Shown here in pieces: positions 52,244-62,330 of a stretch of DNA of 63,289 bases. Source of the stretch: NIOZ-UU35 sp964344175 (lineage in GTDB: Bacteria > Chloroflexota > Anaerolineae > Anaerolineales > UBA11858). A program made the translations under genes and the position numbers. Each line of letters opens with the position of its first letter. Position 1 is the stretch's first letter. The stretch is from assembly GCA_964344175.1 (NCBI GenBank), contig CAYFMI010000012.1, positions 1 to 63,289 of the forward strand. The letters run 5' to 3'. The notes beneath the pieces were generated by a model, which was not told the origin of the DNA, searched no databases, and saw nothing but the letters and a program-made list of their open reading frames with translations.

Positions 52244-53335
52244 TCAGGGGGCAAGATCCTCATCACCACTGCCGTACACTCGCGTGCCTGGATACCAGTC
52301 TTTCCACCCAAACCAGAAAGACGAAGTACTCTTGACGCGCACCAGATGTTCCCCAACTAGCGGCCCCTCCAGGCCAACTCCTGTTCGGCCATCCCAAAGA
52401 GTTCCGGTTTCTTCATCAGATAAAGTCAAACCATCCTTCATCGTGAAGGTTAATACTTGCTCATGGAGTTGACGGTTGAAAACAATGCCGGTGCCGGTCT
52501 GGGCATTGAATACCACCAGGATTGGTAGATCATCAACGTGATCGTTGACGACCGGCTGGTCATTGAGAATGCTGAAGGGGTAGGCAGCGGCATCGTCGTT
52601 ATGGGCTACGCCGACGACAAATTCTTTGACGTACAGACGCTCATCTTCGACAGCTTGGCCGATTACTCCGCTGCGTGCGGATTGGTAGTAATTATCATAA
52701 GGATCACGATCGCCGTAATAGCCTTTCTGCAACGCAAGCGTGTCGGGGTATTGTGCTTTCCAGTCGGCCCAGGTGGTCTGCCACGCGGGGAGAAATTCCA
52801 GCGTAGTGCCTTTCAACGGGCCTTCGACAGCTTCGCCGATTAACTGGCTCCACAATGTTTCGGTTTGACGGTCGTACATCACCAGAACATTCATTATCAA
52901 TTTGCCGCTGACACCGAAGGTATATTCTTCGTTGTTGATTTCTCGGGAATACACGATTCCCGTGAAGCACAGCGGTCACCAGGTAACGGCAATTTTTACC
53001 CCGCCGACGGTATCGTTGACAATTTCATGGGAGGAGAGCAGCGGGATTGAATAAGCCCGTGCCTCGCCATTGAAGGCAACGCCCATCACCAGCTCATCGG
53101 GCGCGTATTCCTCGTCGGCTTGAGCCACGTTAAGAAATTCTGGCTCGTCAATGGCCGGGATAGCATCGCGCGGCAAAAGGGTGACGATCTCGAATTGGCG
53201 TTCAGCGGTTTCGCTGGGGGAGGTTTCTGTGGGAAGAATTGAAGGTGTCGAATCACCTGCCTTCGCCGTGGTGCAAGCCGACAGAAGCAGGCTAAATAGG
53301 ATGGGGATGCCAAATACATAGGATGTGATCTTCAT
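52244..53335 (-). CDS. DUF3179 lipoprotein, candidate selenoprotein with in-frame UGA
   Basis: If UGA at 52976-52978 is read as Sec, the product has 363 residues. Signal peptide with lipobox LLSAC (Cys 21), then two tandem DUF3179 half-repeats: VMGVAFNGEARAYSIPLLSS in the first and VVGVAHNDDAAAYPFSILND in the second. UGA falls at residue 120, directly before PLCFTGIVYSRE, where the family has TxCPLC, so Sec replaces Cys in a U-P-L-C motif. The frame is unbroken on both sides. Downstream, bases 52962-52956 (CGGGAAU) pair with 52950-52944 (AUUCCCG) around the loop CGUGU. Read as a stop, UGA would leave a 119-residue truncated product. Start 53335 has GAGGAAA upstream. Confidence 0.75.
52944..52978 (-). 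promoter_or_regulatory. Candidate bacterial SECIS element with UGA codon
   Basis: UGA (52978-52976) is followed after 13 bases by a 7-bp stem (CGGGAAU with AUUCCCG) closing a 5-base loop CGUGU. The loop starts 20 bases after UGA, inside the usual 16-37 range, and has a G in its first two positions, the feature contacted by SelB. Judged by eye. Confidence 0.65.
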
Positions 53336-53342
53336 GATTTCC

Positions 53343-53858
53343 TCACTCCGCCTGAGATTTAAAGATTTTTTCTCCGGCGCGGATAGCAACCCGGATGCGG
53401 TTCTCGAAGGGAGTCAGCGGGCAAGACCAGCGCTCGTTATAAGCACAATAGGGGTTGTACGCCAGATTGAAATCTACCAGTAATTTACCATTCGGCAATA
53501 TCTCGGGGTCAAGGTAGCGACCCGCGCCGTAGGTTTCGCTGTCTGCCAGCCTATCTGCAAAAGGGATGAAAAACCCGTGTTCGCTGCGGAAAACGGTCAG
53601 AGAGGCGTTTTCGTCTTCAACCTGAAAATAAACTTTTCCAAAGCGGGTAAACTGCTGAGAATCTCCGGTTGAGGTTTGGATAGAGATGGATGATTGGTCA
53701 TCGAATTCTTGGATATCAAGTTCAAAGCGCAACGAGGGGTCGGGGGGAAAATAGCTTAAACCGTCAAAATCGGTTTGTTGATTACGGGTGAGCGGGCTTT
53801 GAGGATGATAGGCAAAAAATTCATCTTTCTCGGCCCGTTCGATTGTCAAAGTGTGCAT
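53343..53858 (-). CDS. DUF1684 domain-containing protein
   Basis: A 171-residue protein without signal peptide: EKDEFFAYHPQSPLTRNQ, FDGLSYFPPDP, then GRYLDPEILPNGKLLVDFN and YNPYCAYNERWSCPLTPFEN, the conserved DUF1684 pattern. The family's role is unknown. AAGGAG precedes ATG 53858. It ends 7 bases before the DUF3179 gene, so the two are probably cotranscribed. Confidence 0.87.
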   Translation of the reverse strand: MHTLTIERAEKDEFFAYHPQSPLTRNQQTDFDGLSYFPPDPSLRFELDIQEFDDQSSISIQTSTGDSQQFTRFGKVYFQVEDENASLTVFRSEHGFFIPFADRLADSETYGAGRYLDPEILPNGKLLVDFNLAYNPYCAYNERWSCPLTPFENRIRVAIRAGEKIFKSQAE

Positions 53859-53942
53859 AGCATTCTCCTTGTTTTTCTGCTCTAGCCCTCCTGATGTCAT
53901 AGAAATTATTGATCTTACTTCTGGTTGCCCGACACTTTTAAA

Positions 53943-54042
53943 TTGGACGTGGATTGACGCGGATAATCCAAAGATTTTTAGTTCAAAGTTCTCGGCCTGT
54001 TTTTAGCTTTTTCCGCGTTGATCAGCGTTCGTCTGCGTCCTA
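53943..54042. repeat. GGACGCGGATT-type inverted repeat
   Basis: TTGGACGTGGATTGACGCGG at the left end faces GCGTTCGTCTGCGTCC near the right end. It is related to 43352-43411 and to the insert in the LutB-LutC gene. Confidence 0.65.
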
Positions 54043-54046
54043 TTCA

Positions 54047-54100
54047 AATTAAAACCCAACCGCCCCGGTGGGAAGGCTCCAGTTTCCCGTTGGGGCGGTT
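54047..54100 (-). terminator. Candidate terminator of the prfA-prmC-tsaC transcript
   Basis: On the minus strand AACCGCCCC and GGGGCGGTT form a GC-rich stem around 54058-54100, followed by TTGGGTTTTAATTT. On the plus strand the stem would be 17 bp including G-U pairs but has no T-run. Confidence 0.5.
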
Positions 54101-54278
54101 CGAGTGTATGAGGAGAATGCAATTATTATTATACGAGTTTTCTTAAGGGGAAGATGAAAATTAGATAAAGGGTTCCTAAATCTTATCAGACTTACGCAGT
54201 TCGGAATGCACCTGCATAATTGCAATAAGTACTGTGTAAACAAATTAACTTGAAATGTAAGATTGTCCCTTTGACTAT

Positions 54279-54332
54279 GAGCCTTGAGCATTCTGAGCGG
54301 CGCTGTGCGCAGTCAAAGAATGCTTAAGGCTC
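54279..54332. repeat. Inverted repeat downstream of tsaC
   Basis: GAGCCTTGAGCATT at 54279-54292 pairs with AATGCTTAAGGCTC at 54319-54332 with one mismatch. The interior (CTGAGCGG, GCGCAGTC) resembles the element at 187-354. Confidence 0.6.
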
Positions 54333-54377
54333 TCCGCTCTGGGAGAAAGTTGCATAAATACTTAATTCACAGTGTAC

Positions 54378-55001
54378 TTATTTTCGTGCCAGAAAAGTCT
54401 CTATCATCTCAATAGTAATCGGGCCGGCACGCAGGGTCTTGAATGTGGATGTCGTACAGTCAATTACAGTGGAAGGTGTCCCGCCGGGGGTTTCACCACC
54501 ATCCAATATCAGTTGAACTTTGCCGCCCAGTTGTTTGTAAACTTCCATCGCCGAACAGGCGTTATTTCTGCCAGAAAGATTAGCCGATGTGACTGCCAGC
54601 GGGCCGGTGCGTTGCAGGAGTGCCAGGGCATCGGAGTGATCGGGCATACGCACGCCAATGGTGGGCAGTGGTCCCAGAATTTGAGGCAGGGATGGATGGC
54701 GAGGAACGACCAGGGTAAGCGGCCCCGGCCAGAATTGATGCGCCAGGTTTTCGACAACGCGGTTTAAGTCGCCAGCGACTTGATCTAACTCCTTTACAGA
54801 GCTAATCAATACAGCAATCGCCTTTGAGGGGGCGCGGTCTTTGGCCTGGAATAGTCGTCCGATACCGGTGGGGTTGTGCAAGGATGCCCCCAATCCATAA
54901 ACTGTATCGGTGGGGAAAGCGACAATGCCGCCTTGTTGCAGAATGTCGAGGGCGGTTGACAATGCTTCGGGGGCGTGCGTGGATAAGGTTCTGGTTTTCA
55001 T
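54378..55001 (-). CDS. tsaC: L-threonylcarbamoyladenylate synthase
   Basis: Makes threonylcarbamoyl-AMP from Thr, bicarbonate and ATP for the t6A37 modification of tRNAs that read ANN codons. The 207-residue protein has the Sua5/YciO/YrdC fold: GGIVAFPTDTVYGLGA, KDRAPSKAIAVLI, FWPGPLTLVV, GVRMPDHSDAL and AVTSANLSG. No C-terminal Sua5 domain is present, so it is the short TsaC type. Its ATG overlaps the prmC stop (ATGA). Confidence 0.93.
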   Translation of the reverse strand: MKTRTLSTHAPEALSTALDILQQGGIVAFPTDTVYGLGASLHNPTGIGRLFQAKDRAPSKAIAVLISSVKELDQVAGDLNRVVENLAHQFWPGPLTLVVPRHPSLPQILGPLPTIGVRMPDHSDALALLQRTGPLAVTSANLSGRNNACSAMEVYKQLGGKVQLILDGGETPGGTPSTVIDCTTSTFKTLRAGPITIEMIETFLARK

Positions 55002-55834
55002 GTCTCTATGCGTATCAGGCGGTCTCGTCCGGTGAGATCGGGCAGAAGGCGCACATTGGCGTGGGGGAAGGCGGCCTGCGCCAGGGAGAGCGCGGCTACT
55101 CCCTGGGAGGAGCCGATTTCTAAGATCAGCAATCCACCCGGAGCCAGATATTGAGGCGCTTCGGTTATCAAAGTGCGGATGATATTCAATCCGTCGGGGC
55201 CGCCATCTAAAGCAAGCGTAGGTTCTCGTCTGTATACATCCAGAGATTGCAGGGTAGCCGTGGGAATATAGGGGAGATTGGCACAGATCAAGTCAAGCGG
55301 CGAGGAAAGCGGTGAGAAAAGATCGCCCTGAGCGAACTCGATTTGGCGGGTGACTTGGTGTTTGCGGGCGTTGGCGTGGGCAATTTGCAGCGCTTTTTCG
55401 CTGATGTCGGTCGCGGCGACGTGTAGATTGGGGATATGTTTCGCTAGAGTCACCGCAATACAGCCGGAGCCGGTTCCCATGTCGGCTACTCGCCGTTTAT
55501 CGGGGTTCGTTTTCAGCCAGTCTAGCGCCTCTGCAATGAGCAGTTCAGTTTCCGGGCGGGGGATGAGTACGGAGGGAGAGATCGTGAAATCCAGGCCATA
55601 GAATTCCCAATGACCGAGGATATACGGCAATGGTGTAGCTGTTGCAAGTTGCGTCAGCGCTGCGGCAAGCTGCTGCTCTTGGCGGGGGGTGAGCTGTGTT
55701 TCTGGGTATGCTAAAACCCAGGCACGCGGCTTCTTAAAGATGTGAGCCAGCAGTACCTGGGCGTCGAGGGACGGAGTATCACTGTTTTGTTGCAACGTGA
55801 TTTTTGATTGCTGTAAAGCGTCTGCAATTCTCAA
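54998..55834 (-). CDS. prmC: Peptide chain release factor N5-glutamine methyltransferase
   Basis: Methylates the Gln of the GGQ motif in release factors. The 278-residue protein has VADMGTGSGCIAVTLAK (SAM motif I) and CANLPYIPT at the glutamine-binding motif (NPPY in many relatives, NLPY here). It lies between prfA, its substrate, and tsaC. The start is TTG at 55834, nine bases after the prfA stop, with no clear ribosome binding site, suggesting coupling. Confidence 0.92.
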   Translation of the reverse strand: MRIADALQQSKITLQQNSDTPSLDAQVLLAHIFKKPRAWVLAYPETQLTPRQEQQLAAALTQLATATPLPYILGHWEFYGLDFTISPSVLIPRPETELLIAEALDWLKTNPDKRRVADMGTGSGCIAVTLAKHIPNLHVAATDISEKALQIAHANARKHQVTRQIEFAQGDLFSPLSSPLDLICANLPYIPTATLQSLDVYRREPTLALDGGPDGLNIIRTLITEAPQYLAPGGLLILEIGSSQGVAALSLAQAAFPHANVRLLPDLTGRDRLIRIET

Positions 55835-55843
55835 TTTGGGTAA

Positions 55844-56914
<1,071 letters not shown>

Positions 56915-56921
56915 GGCGGTG

Positions 56922-56930
56922 ATTATACCA
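56922..56930 (-). promoter_or_regulatory. Extended -10 promoter of prfA, leaderless type
   Basis: On the minus strand TGGTATAAT (an extended -10 box, TGn-TATAAT) stands 7 bases before the ATG at 56914, with no ribosome binding site between. The -35 region is weak, as is common with extended -10 promoters. Confidence 0.6.
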
Positions 56931-57058
56931 CTGGGAACTTTTTCTGGCTTGGCGGCGTCTTGGGAGAGATGCGCTCAGATGCAGAAGTAACACGCGCAGT
57001 ACAGTCAAGGGACTGCATTTCGAGATGGTTCGCTTTGCGTTATTTGTTGGAGGCTATG

Positions 57059-59362
57059 ATGAAGAAGAAATTTACATTTGCCCTGCTGATATTTGTCGCC
57101 GTATTGACCTCGCCCAATGCTGCCCTGGCGGACGGTATCATCATCCCTGAACCACCACCGGGAATTGAGATCTCTCCACTTTCACAATTGGAGATTCGTT
57201 ACCATCATGTCGATGTGACGATTCGCGATCAGGTTGCGGTGACGCGCGTCGATCAGGTTTTCTACAACCCCAATGAGTGGGTTGTAGAAGGCAGCTACGT
57301 TTTCCCAATACCGGTCGGGGCAACTGTGAGCGAGTTTTCGCTGTGGATTGATGGTCAGCCTGTTCATGGAGAGATACTCCCCGCTGAAGATGCCCGCCAG
57401 ATTTATGAAGAGATTGTGCGCGAAATGCAAGATCCGGCCCTGCTAGAATACATTGGGCAAGATGCTTTGCAGGCCAGTATTTTTCCCATCCCGCCGGGGG
57501 GTGAGCGGCGCATCGCATTGGAATATACCCAGGTGCTGACTGCAGAGAACGGCCTGGTGCGCTATCAATACCCATTGAACACCGAGAAGTTTTCGACCCA
57601 GCCTCTGGAGCAGGTGAAAATCAGCCTGGATGTTGAAAGCAACTCTCCCGTGCGGGCAGTGTACTCGCCCTCGCATACCATTGCTGTCAATCGGGATGGA
57701 GATCATCATTTTTTGGCCGGGTATGAAGAAAACTACGTTACTCCGGACAGCGATTTTGTTTTGTATTATTCGTTGGGAGAGAGCGAAGCCTTTCATCTGT
57801 TTTCGTACAAAGACACCGCCGATGAAGCCGGTTTTTTCATGTTATTGCTGGCCCCGCGCCCGAATTCCGAAATTCAGGCCGTGCCCAAAGACATCATCCT
57901 TGTGCTGGATCGTTCCGGCAGTATGGAAGGTGAGAAATTTAGCCAGGCCCAGGAAGCGGCGCAGCATATTCTCGATCATCTCAATCCTGAAGACCGCTTC
58001 AACCTGATTGCCTTCAGTACCGGGGTAGAGAGTTATGCCAACCACCTGCGCCCGGCAGCCGATGCCCCCGAAGCGCGTGCCTGGATCGACCGTCAAAGCG
58101 CCGTCGGCAGCACCGACATCAACCGTGCCCTATTAGAAGCAGCCGCAGTGGCCGATGCAGAGCGCCCAACCTATCTGATTTTCCTCACCGACGGTCTGCC
58201 CACGGAAGGGGTGCTGGAGAGTCAGCAAATTTTAGATAATTTCGCCCAGGTAGCTCGCAGCAATGTACGCTTGTTTGCTTTTGGCGTGGGCTACGATGTT
58301 GATACCTATTTGTTGGATACCCTGACGAGTGAAAATCGCGGCGCGAGTACGTATGTGCTTCCCGGTGAGCCGCTGGCGGAAATCCTTTCTGCGTTTTATG
58401 CCAAAATCAGCGTTCCTGTCCTCACCGACCTCGAACTCGATTTTGGTGATATTGTGGTCTACGACCAATATCCCTCACCTTTGCCCGATCTATTCCTGGG
58501 AACGCAAATTGTCGTGGTTGGGCGTTATCAGGTTGGCGGCACAGCTGACCTGACCCTGCGGGGAAAGATCAATGGCTCAACACAGATTTTTCACTTCCCT
58601 GAGCAGGCATTCAGCGACCGGTATTCAACCTCCGCCGAATACTCGTTCATTCCTCGCTTATGGGCCACGCGCAAAATTGGCTATCTCCTTAATCAAATTC
58701 GCCTCAACGGTCCGCAGCAAGAACTTGTCGATCAGATAGTGCAATTGAGCATCCGCTATGGCATTGTCACACCTTACACATCTTACCTGGTCACTGAGCC
58801 GCTCGCGTTGGGCGCCGAGGAACAAGACCGCATTGCAAACGAAGCTTTCGACGAAATGGCTGCCGAAGCAGGCGCGCCCACATCGGGAGAGCAAGCTGTT
58901 GAGAAGGCTGTCGATCAGGGAGCGCTTCAGGCCGCCGAGTCGGTTTCGGGCCTTTCTGATGAGGCTGCCGAAAGCGTGCGCTTTGTGGGCAGTCGTACCT
59001 TTGTGATGCAAAACGACACCTGGGTAGACACCGCTTTCGATCCATCCACAATGCAGACCGTGCCGGTGATATTTCTCTCGGAAGATTATTTTGCCCTGGC
59101 CGCAGCGCATGCCTCCCTGGGGGCGGCGCTTGCGCTGGGTGAGCGCGTGATTGTCTTGTATGAGGGTCGGGCCTATGAAGTTGTTTTACTGGGGGATGGT
59201 GTCGAACCGGTGGAGATTCCCGCGCTGGAGGAGGATTCCCACATCGAAATATCTGGCACCAACCCCGAGGGAGAAAACGCGGCTCCCCTCTGGGAGCGTG
59301 AGTTAACCTGTTTGAGCGGCCTCACGCCCCTGATGCTGATCCTACTCAAAAAGATGTGGTAA
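57059..59362 (+). CDS. Exported VIT and vWA domain protein
   Basis: A 767-residue protein: signal peptide (FTFALLIFVAVLTSPNAALA), a VIT domain (about 40-170) with EGSYVFPIPVGATVSEF and IPPGGERRIALEYTQ, a von Willebrand A domain (about 275-445) with the MIDAS motif LVLDRSGSMEG and FLTDGLPTEG, then a C-terminal part including RYGIVTPYTSYLV. A hydrophobic segment at the very end (LTPLMLILL) could anchor it. Bacterial relatives resemble inter-alpha-trypsin inhibitor heavy chains and probably bind proteins outside the cell. GGAGG supports ATG 57059 (57056 also possible). Confidence 0.88.
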   Translation: MKKKFTFALLIFVAVLTSPNAALADGIIIPEPPPGIEISPLSQLEIRYHHVDVTIRDQVAVTRVDQVFYNPNEWVVEGSYVFPIPVGATVSEFSLWIDGQPVHGEILPAEDARQIYEEIVREMQDPALLEYIGQDALQASIFPIPPGGERRIALEYTQVLTAENGLVRYQYPLNTEKFSTQPLEQVKISLDVESNSPVRAVYSPSHTIAVNRDGDHHFLAGYEENYVTPDSDFVLYYSLGESEAFHLFSYKDTADEAGFFMLLLAPRPNSEIQAVPKDIILVLDRSGSMEGEKFSQAQEAAQHILDHLNPEDRFNLIAFSTGVESYANHLRPAADAPEARAWIDRQSAVGSTDINRALLEAAAVADAERPTYLIFLTDGLPTEGVLESQQILDNFAQVARSNVRLFAFGVGYDVDTYLLDTLTSENRGASTYVLPGEPLAEILSAFYAKISVPVLTDLELDFGDIVVYDQYPSPLPDLFLGTQIVVVGRYQVGGTADLTLRGKINGSTQIFHFPEQAFSDRYSTSAEYSFIPRLWATRKIGYLLNQIRLNGPQQELVDQIVQLSIRYGIVTPYTSYLVTEPLALGAEEQDRIANEAFDEMAAEAGAPTSGEQAVEKAVDQGALQAAESVSGLSDEAAESVRFVGSRTFVMQNDTWVDTAFDPSTMQTVPVIFLSEDYFALAAAHASLGAALALGERVIVLYEGRAYEVVLLGDGVEPVEIPALEEDSHIEISGTNPEGENAAPLWERELTCLSGLTPLMLILLKKMW

Positions 59363-59439
59363 TTTCCCTATCCACACTCGCCAACACGCGTGAGGGATAG
59401 AAAGAACACTTCTCTCTCGCGGTTGGTTTAATCCTCGGC

Positions 59440-59468
59440 TTGCAACCTCCAGTTGGACATGCTATAAT
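59440..59468 (+). promoter_or_regulatory. Sigma-70 type promoter of rho
   Basis: TTGCAA at 59440-59445, 17-base spacer, TATAAT at 59463-59468. Transcription from about 59475 would give a leader of roughly 130 bases before the rho start, which could allow autoregulation. This is the best consensus promoter in the window. Confidence 0.8.
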
Positions 59469-59608
59469 TTTCGCACGGATTTCCCCCTGGTTGGAGTTCA
59501 GAATTGAATCAACCGCATTGAGCCAAGCCCTGTTTATGTGCAAATAGGTGAAACAGTGGTTTATTATTGTCTCAGCGCGGCATCGAATACCCCCCTATTG
59601 AGAATCGC

Positions 59609-60880
59609 ATGAAAGTCATTGAATTAGAGAAAAAATCGTTAATCGAATTGCGCCAAATGGCGATGGACCTCAACGTCCCCCAGGCGGCTCAACTTAAAAA
59701 AGAAAAGCTGCTCATGCTGGTGCGGCAAGCTGATGCCGAACGTGAAGGCCTGGAAGTACGCGGCGGCATATTGGAAATTATGAGCGAAGGCATCGGCTTT
59801 TTACGTTGGGATAACTATCAGCCCAGCGCGCACGATGTCTATGTTTCGCAATCCCAAATCAGGCGTTATAAGCTGCGCAATGGCGATATGATTTTAGGGC
59901 ATGTGCGTCCGCCGCGCGAGTCGGAACGTCATTACGGCTTGCTGAAAGTGGAAAGCATCAACGGCCTCGACCCTGATGAAGCCACTCGCCGCCCGCGCTT
60001 CGAGCGTTTGACGCCCATATTCCCAGATAAGCGTTTTAATATCGAGACCGACAAACGCCTGCTTTCAACGCGTTTGATCAATCTGGTAGCGCCTATTGGT
60101 CGCGGGCAGCGCGGCTTGATTGTCTCGCCCCCGAAAGCCGGGAAGACATCCATCCTGAAGAGCATTATCAATGCCATTTCGAGCCAGTACCCCGAAGTTT
60201 ATTTAATCGTTGCTCTGATTGGCGAACGCCCCGAAGAAGTAACCGATATGGACCGCTCGGTAGATGCAGAAGTTATTTCATCTACGTTTGATGAGCCGGT
60301 TTCTTCGCATGTGCGCGTGGCCGAGATGGTCATTGAGCGCGCCAAACGATTGGTCGAAGTTGGGCGCGATGTCTTTATCGCCATGGACTCGATAACCCGT
60401 CTCTCGCGAGCCTATAACCTGGTTGTGCAGCCCTCGGGGCGCACCCTGTCGGGTGGTATCGATCCTTCGGCGTTGTACCCGCCCAAGCGTTTCTTTGGGG
60501 CGGCGCGCAATATTGAAGAAGGCGGATCGCTGACCATTGTGGCGACCTGCCTGATTGATACAGGCTCCCGCATGGACGATGTTGTCTATGAAGAGTTCAA
60601 GGGAACCGGCAATATGGAATTGCACCTCTCGCGCCAATTGCAAGAGCGACGCATTTTCCCCGCCATCGATATTTCTCGTTCATCCACCCGCCGCGAAGAA
60701 ATGCTCTTAGGGCCGGATATTACGCCGCGCGTTTGGCTTATGCGCCGCATGTACGATCAGATGATTGCATCGCCGCCTCATGGCGCGGGGATGGACCCGG
60801 GGACGGCTACCGAAGCCATTCTCGACCGTTTCAAGAATACGAACAACAATCAAGAATTCTTGATGTCCCTGAACGAGTAA
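59609..60880 (+). CDS. rho: Transcription termination factor Rho
   Basis: Hexameric RNA-dependent ATPase that ends transcription. The 423-residue protein has the N-terminal Rho_N helix domain (LIELRQMAMDLNV), the RNA-binding cold-shock-like domain (GILEIMSEGIGFLRWDNY), and the ATPase with Walker A PPKAGKTSILKSI, LIGERPEEVTDM, and FIAMDSITRLSRAYN. ATG 59609 is preferred; the in-frame upstream reading from 59567 (SQRGIEYPP) is not conserved-looking. No strong Shine-Dalgarno is seen. Confidence 0.96.
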   Translation: MKVIELEKKSLIELRQMAMDLNVPQAAQLKKEKLLMLVRQADAEREGLEVRGGILEIMSEGIGFLRWDNYQPSAHDVYVSQSQIRRYKLRNGDMILGHVRPPRESERHYGLLKVESINGLDPDEATRRPRFERLTPIFPDKRFNIETDKRLLSTRLINLVAPIGRGQRGLIVSPPKAGKTSILKSIINAISSQYPEVYLIVALIGERPEEVTDMDRSVDAEVISSTFDEPVSSHVRVAEMVIERAKRLVEVGRDVFIAMDSITRLSRAYNLVVQPSGRTLSGGIDPSALYPPKRFFGAARNIEEGGSLTIVATCLIDTGSRMDDVVYEEFKGTGNMELHLSRQLQERRIFPAIDISRSSTRREEMLLGPDITPRVWLMRRMYDQMIASPPHGAGMDPGTATEAILDRFKNTNNNQEFLMSLNE

Positions 60881-60911
60881 TTACATTATTCTTCCCTGAC
60901 TGTAGGAAACC

Positions 60912-61985
60912 ATGAAGAATGACCATCGTGGCTGGTTGTATTGGTCGGCCTGGGTTTTAGCATTGGGGTTGGTGGGGGTAACAATCTTTTTGGGTTGGCA
61001 GCGACGCGCCTTGCTTCGAGCAGAGATACCGGACGCGGCCCAAGAACCGCTACCCAGTGAGGTGGCTTTGCCGCTTCCGCAGCAGCCTGCCAGCTTGCCG
61101 GGGATCTTTGAAGATGAGACGCGGCTTAGTTTGCGGCGCAAGGCGATGCTTTATACGCAAATCCCCGACCGCCCTCGTTCGACCATTGTTGAATATACCG
61201 TCGAGTTTGGCGATTCGGTGTTTGCCATTGCTGGGGAATATGGCGTCGAGCCGGAGACCGTTTTATGGTCAAATTATGATGTACTCAAGGATGATCCTCA
61301 TTCCCTTACGGCGGATATGGTTTTGAAAATTCCTCCGGTTGACGGCGTGTATTATCAATGGCAAGAGGGCGATTCTTTAGAAACGGTTGCCAGTGAATTT
61401 GAAGTCAACGTGAATGATCTACTTACCTGGACGGCTAATCGTTTTGATTTGGCCGATCCACAAGCGGACCCTGGAAGCTGGGTGATGATACCCGGTGGGC
61501 AGCGTGAGTTCCAACAATGGATTGTCCCCGTACCGGCGCGTGGTTCGGCGGGTGTTTCTACGGGAATCTTCGGTGGGGGTGCTTGTCCAGGCGGGTATGA
61601 TGGCCTGTATGGCAGCGGCGCCTTTATCTGGCCGACAGGCAATCACACTCTTTCGGGAAATGATTATTGGTCGGGGCATTTGGCGATTGATATTGGTGTA
61701 ACAATCGGCGATCCGGTTGTGGCTGCCGACAGTGGTGTAATCGTTTTTGCCGGTTGGTCATCGGGCGGCTATGGGTTTACTACCGCCATCGATCACGGAA
61801 ATGGGTACCAAACCCTATATGCCCACTTGAGCAGCGTTAATGTAGCCTGTGGACAGAGTGTGCGTCAGGGGCAATTAATCGGCTTGGGCGGAAGCAGCGG
61901 AAACTCAACCGGGCCGCACTTGCATTTTGAAGTACGTTTGAACGGCGGTTTTGTGAATCCCTGGTACGTGCTTCCGGCACCGTAG
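60912..61985 (+). CDS. LysM and M23 metallopeptidase domain protein
   Basis: A 357-residue membrane-anchored protein: N-terminal helix (WSAWVLALGLVGVTIFLG), two LysM-like units (about 95-140, EYTVEFGDSVFAIAGEYGVE; about 148-195, WQEGDSLETVASEFEV), then an M23 peptidase domain (about 255-355) with HLAIDIG (HxxxD), HGNGYQTLYAHLSS and TGPHLHFEVR (HxH). Zinc ligands look intact, so it may cut peptidoglycan cross-links. TAGGAAA precedes the ATG. Confidence 0.9.
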   Translation: MKNDHRGWLYWSAWVLALGLVGVTIFLGWQRRALLRAEIPDAAQEPLPSEVALPLPQQPASLPGIFEDETRLSLRRKAMLYTQIPDRPRSTIVEYTVEFGDSVFAIAGEYGVEPETVLWSNYDVLKDDPHSLTADMVLKIPPVDGVYYQWQEGDSLETVASEFEVNVNDLLTWTANRFDLADPQADPGSWVMIPGGQREFQQWIVPVPARGSAGVSTGIFGGGACPGGYDGLYGSGAFIWPTGNHTLSGNDYWSGHLAIDIGVTIGDPVVAADSGVIVFAGWSSGGYGFTTAIDHGNGYQTLYAHLSSVNVACGQSVRQGQLIGLGGSSGNSTGPHLHFEVRLNGGFVNPWYVLPAP

Positions 61986-62030
61986 TTGCTTGGTCTCATC
62001 TGGTTGGAAATTGAGTAGAATTAAAAGCGC

Positions 62031-62049
62031 CCCTAATTTTTAGGGTTTT
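62031..62049 (+). terminator. Weak terminator-like hairpin
   Basis: CCCTAA at 62031-62036 pairs with TTAGGG at 62040-62045, followed by TTTT. The stem is short, so efficiency is doubtful. Confidence 0.4.
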
Positions 62050-62097
62050 CATCATTTGTAAGCGTAACTGTTAACTGAAAAAATAAGGAAAAACAAC

Positions 62098-62286
62098 ATG
62101 ACAGATTATCCCGACCCAAAAACCAAGACTATCGCTGAAACCCAGAACAATGCGGCCTGGCTGGCGGAAGAGCCTGATGGAGAAGTCACCTTTCATTTAG
62201 AACTCAATAACGTCACGGTACATTTTTTTCAGGAAGAATGGGATGAATTCTTGGAATTGGTGAAAGCGCTCGCCAAAGAGGCTTAA
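62098..62286 (+). CDS. Small conserved-looking acidic protein
   Basis: A 62-residue protein without membrane segment. It alternates beta-like (EVTFHLELNNVTVHFF) and helical acidic parts (EEWDEFLELVKALAKEA). AAGGA lies 8 bases before the ATG, and the reading frame has no overlap with other genes, so it is probably real. Function unknown. Confidence 0.6.
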   Translation: MTDYPDPKTKTIAETQNNAAWLAEEPDGEVTFHLELNNVTVHFFQEEWDEFLELVKALAKEA

Positions 62287-62330
62287 CCGTGCCCATGAAC
62301 GCACTAATTTTGCTATTTAGAATGGTCGTG

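Larger units (their letters stand above)
53859..54377. other. Intergenic region filled with repeats and hairpins
   Basis: A 519-base stretch without a credible gene. It holds the repeat 53943-54042, a 17-bp hairpin at 54058-54100, and an inverted repeat at 54279-54332. The promoter of the DUF1684 gene should lie within its first 80 bases, but I could not fix it. Confidence 0.6.

Noticed and set aside
52244..52954. Separate gene starting at 52954 for the second part of the DUF3179 protein
   Set aside because: It is in the same frame as the upstream part, separated only by one TGA codon, and has no start with a ribosome binding site at the right place. One gene with recoding, or one with a nonsense mutation, explains it better. 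A frameshift is excluded because the frame is kept.
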